Shown here in pieces: positions 32,192 through 32,427 of a stretch of 32,427 nucleotides of DNA; position 1 is the first letter of the stretch; each line of letters opens with the position of its first letter. The stretch lies in assembly GCA_002224055.1 (NCBI GenBank), contig AZLU01000083.1, forward strand, positions 128,172 to 160,598, in the 5' to 3' direction. The stretch is from Pezizomycotina sp. ARF18. Lineage: Eukaryota > Ascomycota. A program made the position numbers and the translations under genes. A model generated the notes under the pieces. It was not told where the DNA came from and did no database searches. It saw only the letters and a list, made by a program, of their open reading frames with translations.

Positions 32192-32427
32192 CTGCTGGGG
32201 TGCGCGACTGCGGCTGTGTGTTTTCTTAATCTAATATCCTAAAATGAAAAAAATATGGCAAGGTGTGGGAAGGGACTGGGGTGGCGATAGGCAAGGATTC
32301 TTTCTGAAACGGTTGAGAACCTTGTTTCTACGAAAGTATTTTCCCTGATATTCTGAGAAAATTGATGTTTTGCATTTTAGTGCCGCTTTTGGAAGGTGAT
32401 ATATTCAAGCCAGGAGTTTTGTTTTTT
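32192..32427. other. Right edge of window, no feature seen
   Basis: Non-coding flank; I see no gene, repeat or motif. Confidence 0.5.

Overview
The window looks like nuclear DNA of a filamentous ascomycete (Pezizomycotina). It has short GT..AG introns of about 70-125 nt with CTAAC-type branch sites, GC-rich and CpG-rich coding islands in AT-rich spacers, many poly-A/T tracts and AT microsatellites, and fungal protein families: a secreted BBE-type FAD oxidase, a MARVEL-like membrane protein, a DJ-1/HSP31 protein and a fatty-acid-hydroxylase/sterol-desaturase protein. I see no rRNA, tRNA, CRISPR array or intact transposon.

The dominant technical fact is that almost no gene can be read in one frame. 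Conserved protein sequence continues from frame to frame across one-base slips, often at short homopolymers, with very few true nonsense changes. The lesions are indels rather than C-to-T changes, and they hit nearly every recognisable gene. This fits uncorrected indel errors of a long-read assembly better than mass pseudogenisation or RIP. The CDS coordinates below are therefore gene spans, not clean ORFs.

Layout: 1-2141, no convincing gene. 2142-2417(-), weak hypothetical ORF. 2920-5239(+), large fungal multi-pass membrane protein of unknown function. 6343-7307(-), DJ-1/HSP31-type protein with two introns. 8908-10523(-), unknown protein starting with poly-Pro/poly-Gln. 12035-12973(+), sterol-desaturase-family membrane enzyme. 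12974-16501, AT-rich and mostly gene-poor, with a TA-rich RIP-like core at about 14865-15300. 16502-17766(-), MARVEL-like membrane protein with a low-complexity tail. 17767-20247, no gene. 20248-21705(-) and 22682-24123(+), a divergent pair of paralogous secreted proteins of an unrecognised family. 24410-24895(-), SnoaL/NTF2-like small protein. 25731-27011(-), hypothetical membrane protein. 27053-27439(+), possible small ORF split by one stop. 27440-30078, mostly empty. 30079-31583(+), secreted oligosaccharide-oxidase-like flavoprotein with both covalent FAD anchors. About 31950-32191(+), possible small secreted Cys-containing protein.

There is no obvious single pathway. The shared theme is cell surface and secretion: four likely secreted products and four membrane proteins, beside stress or detoxification genes. 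The most novel element is the head-to-head pair of secreted paralogues at 20248-24123.
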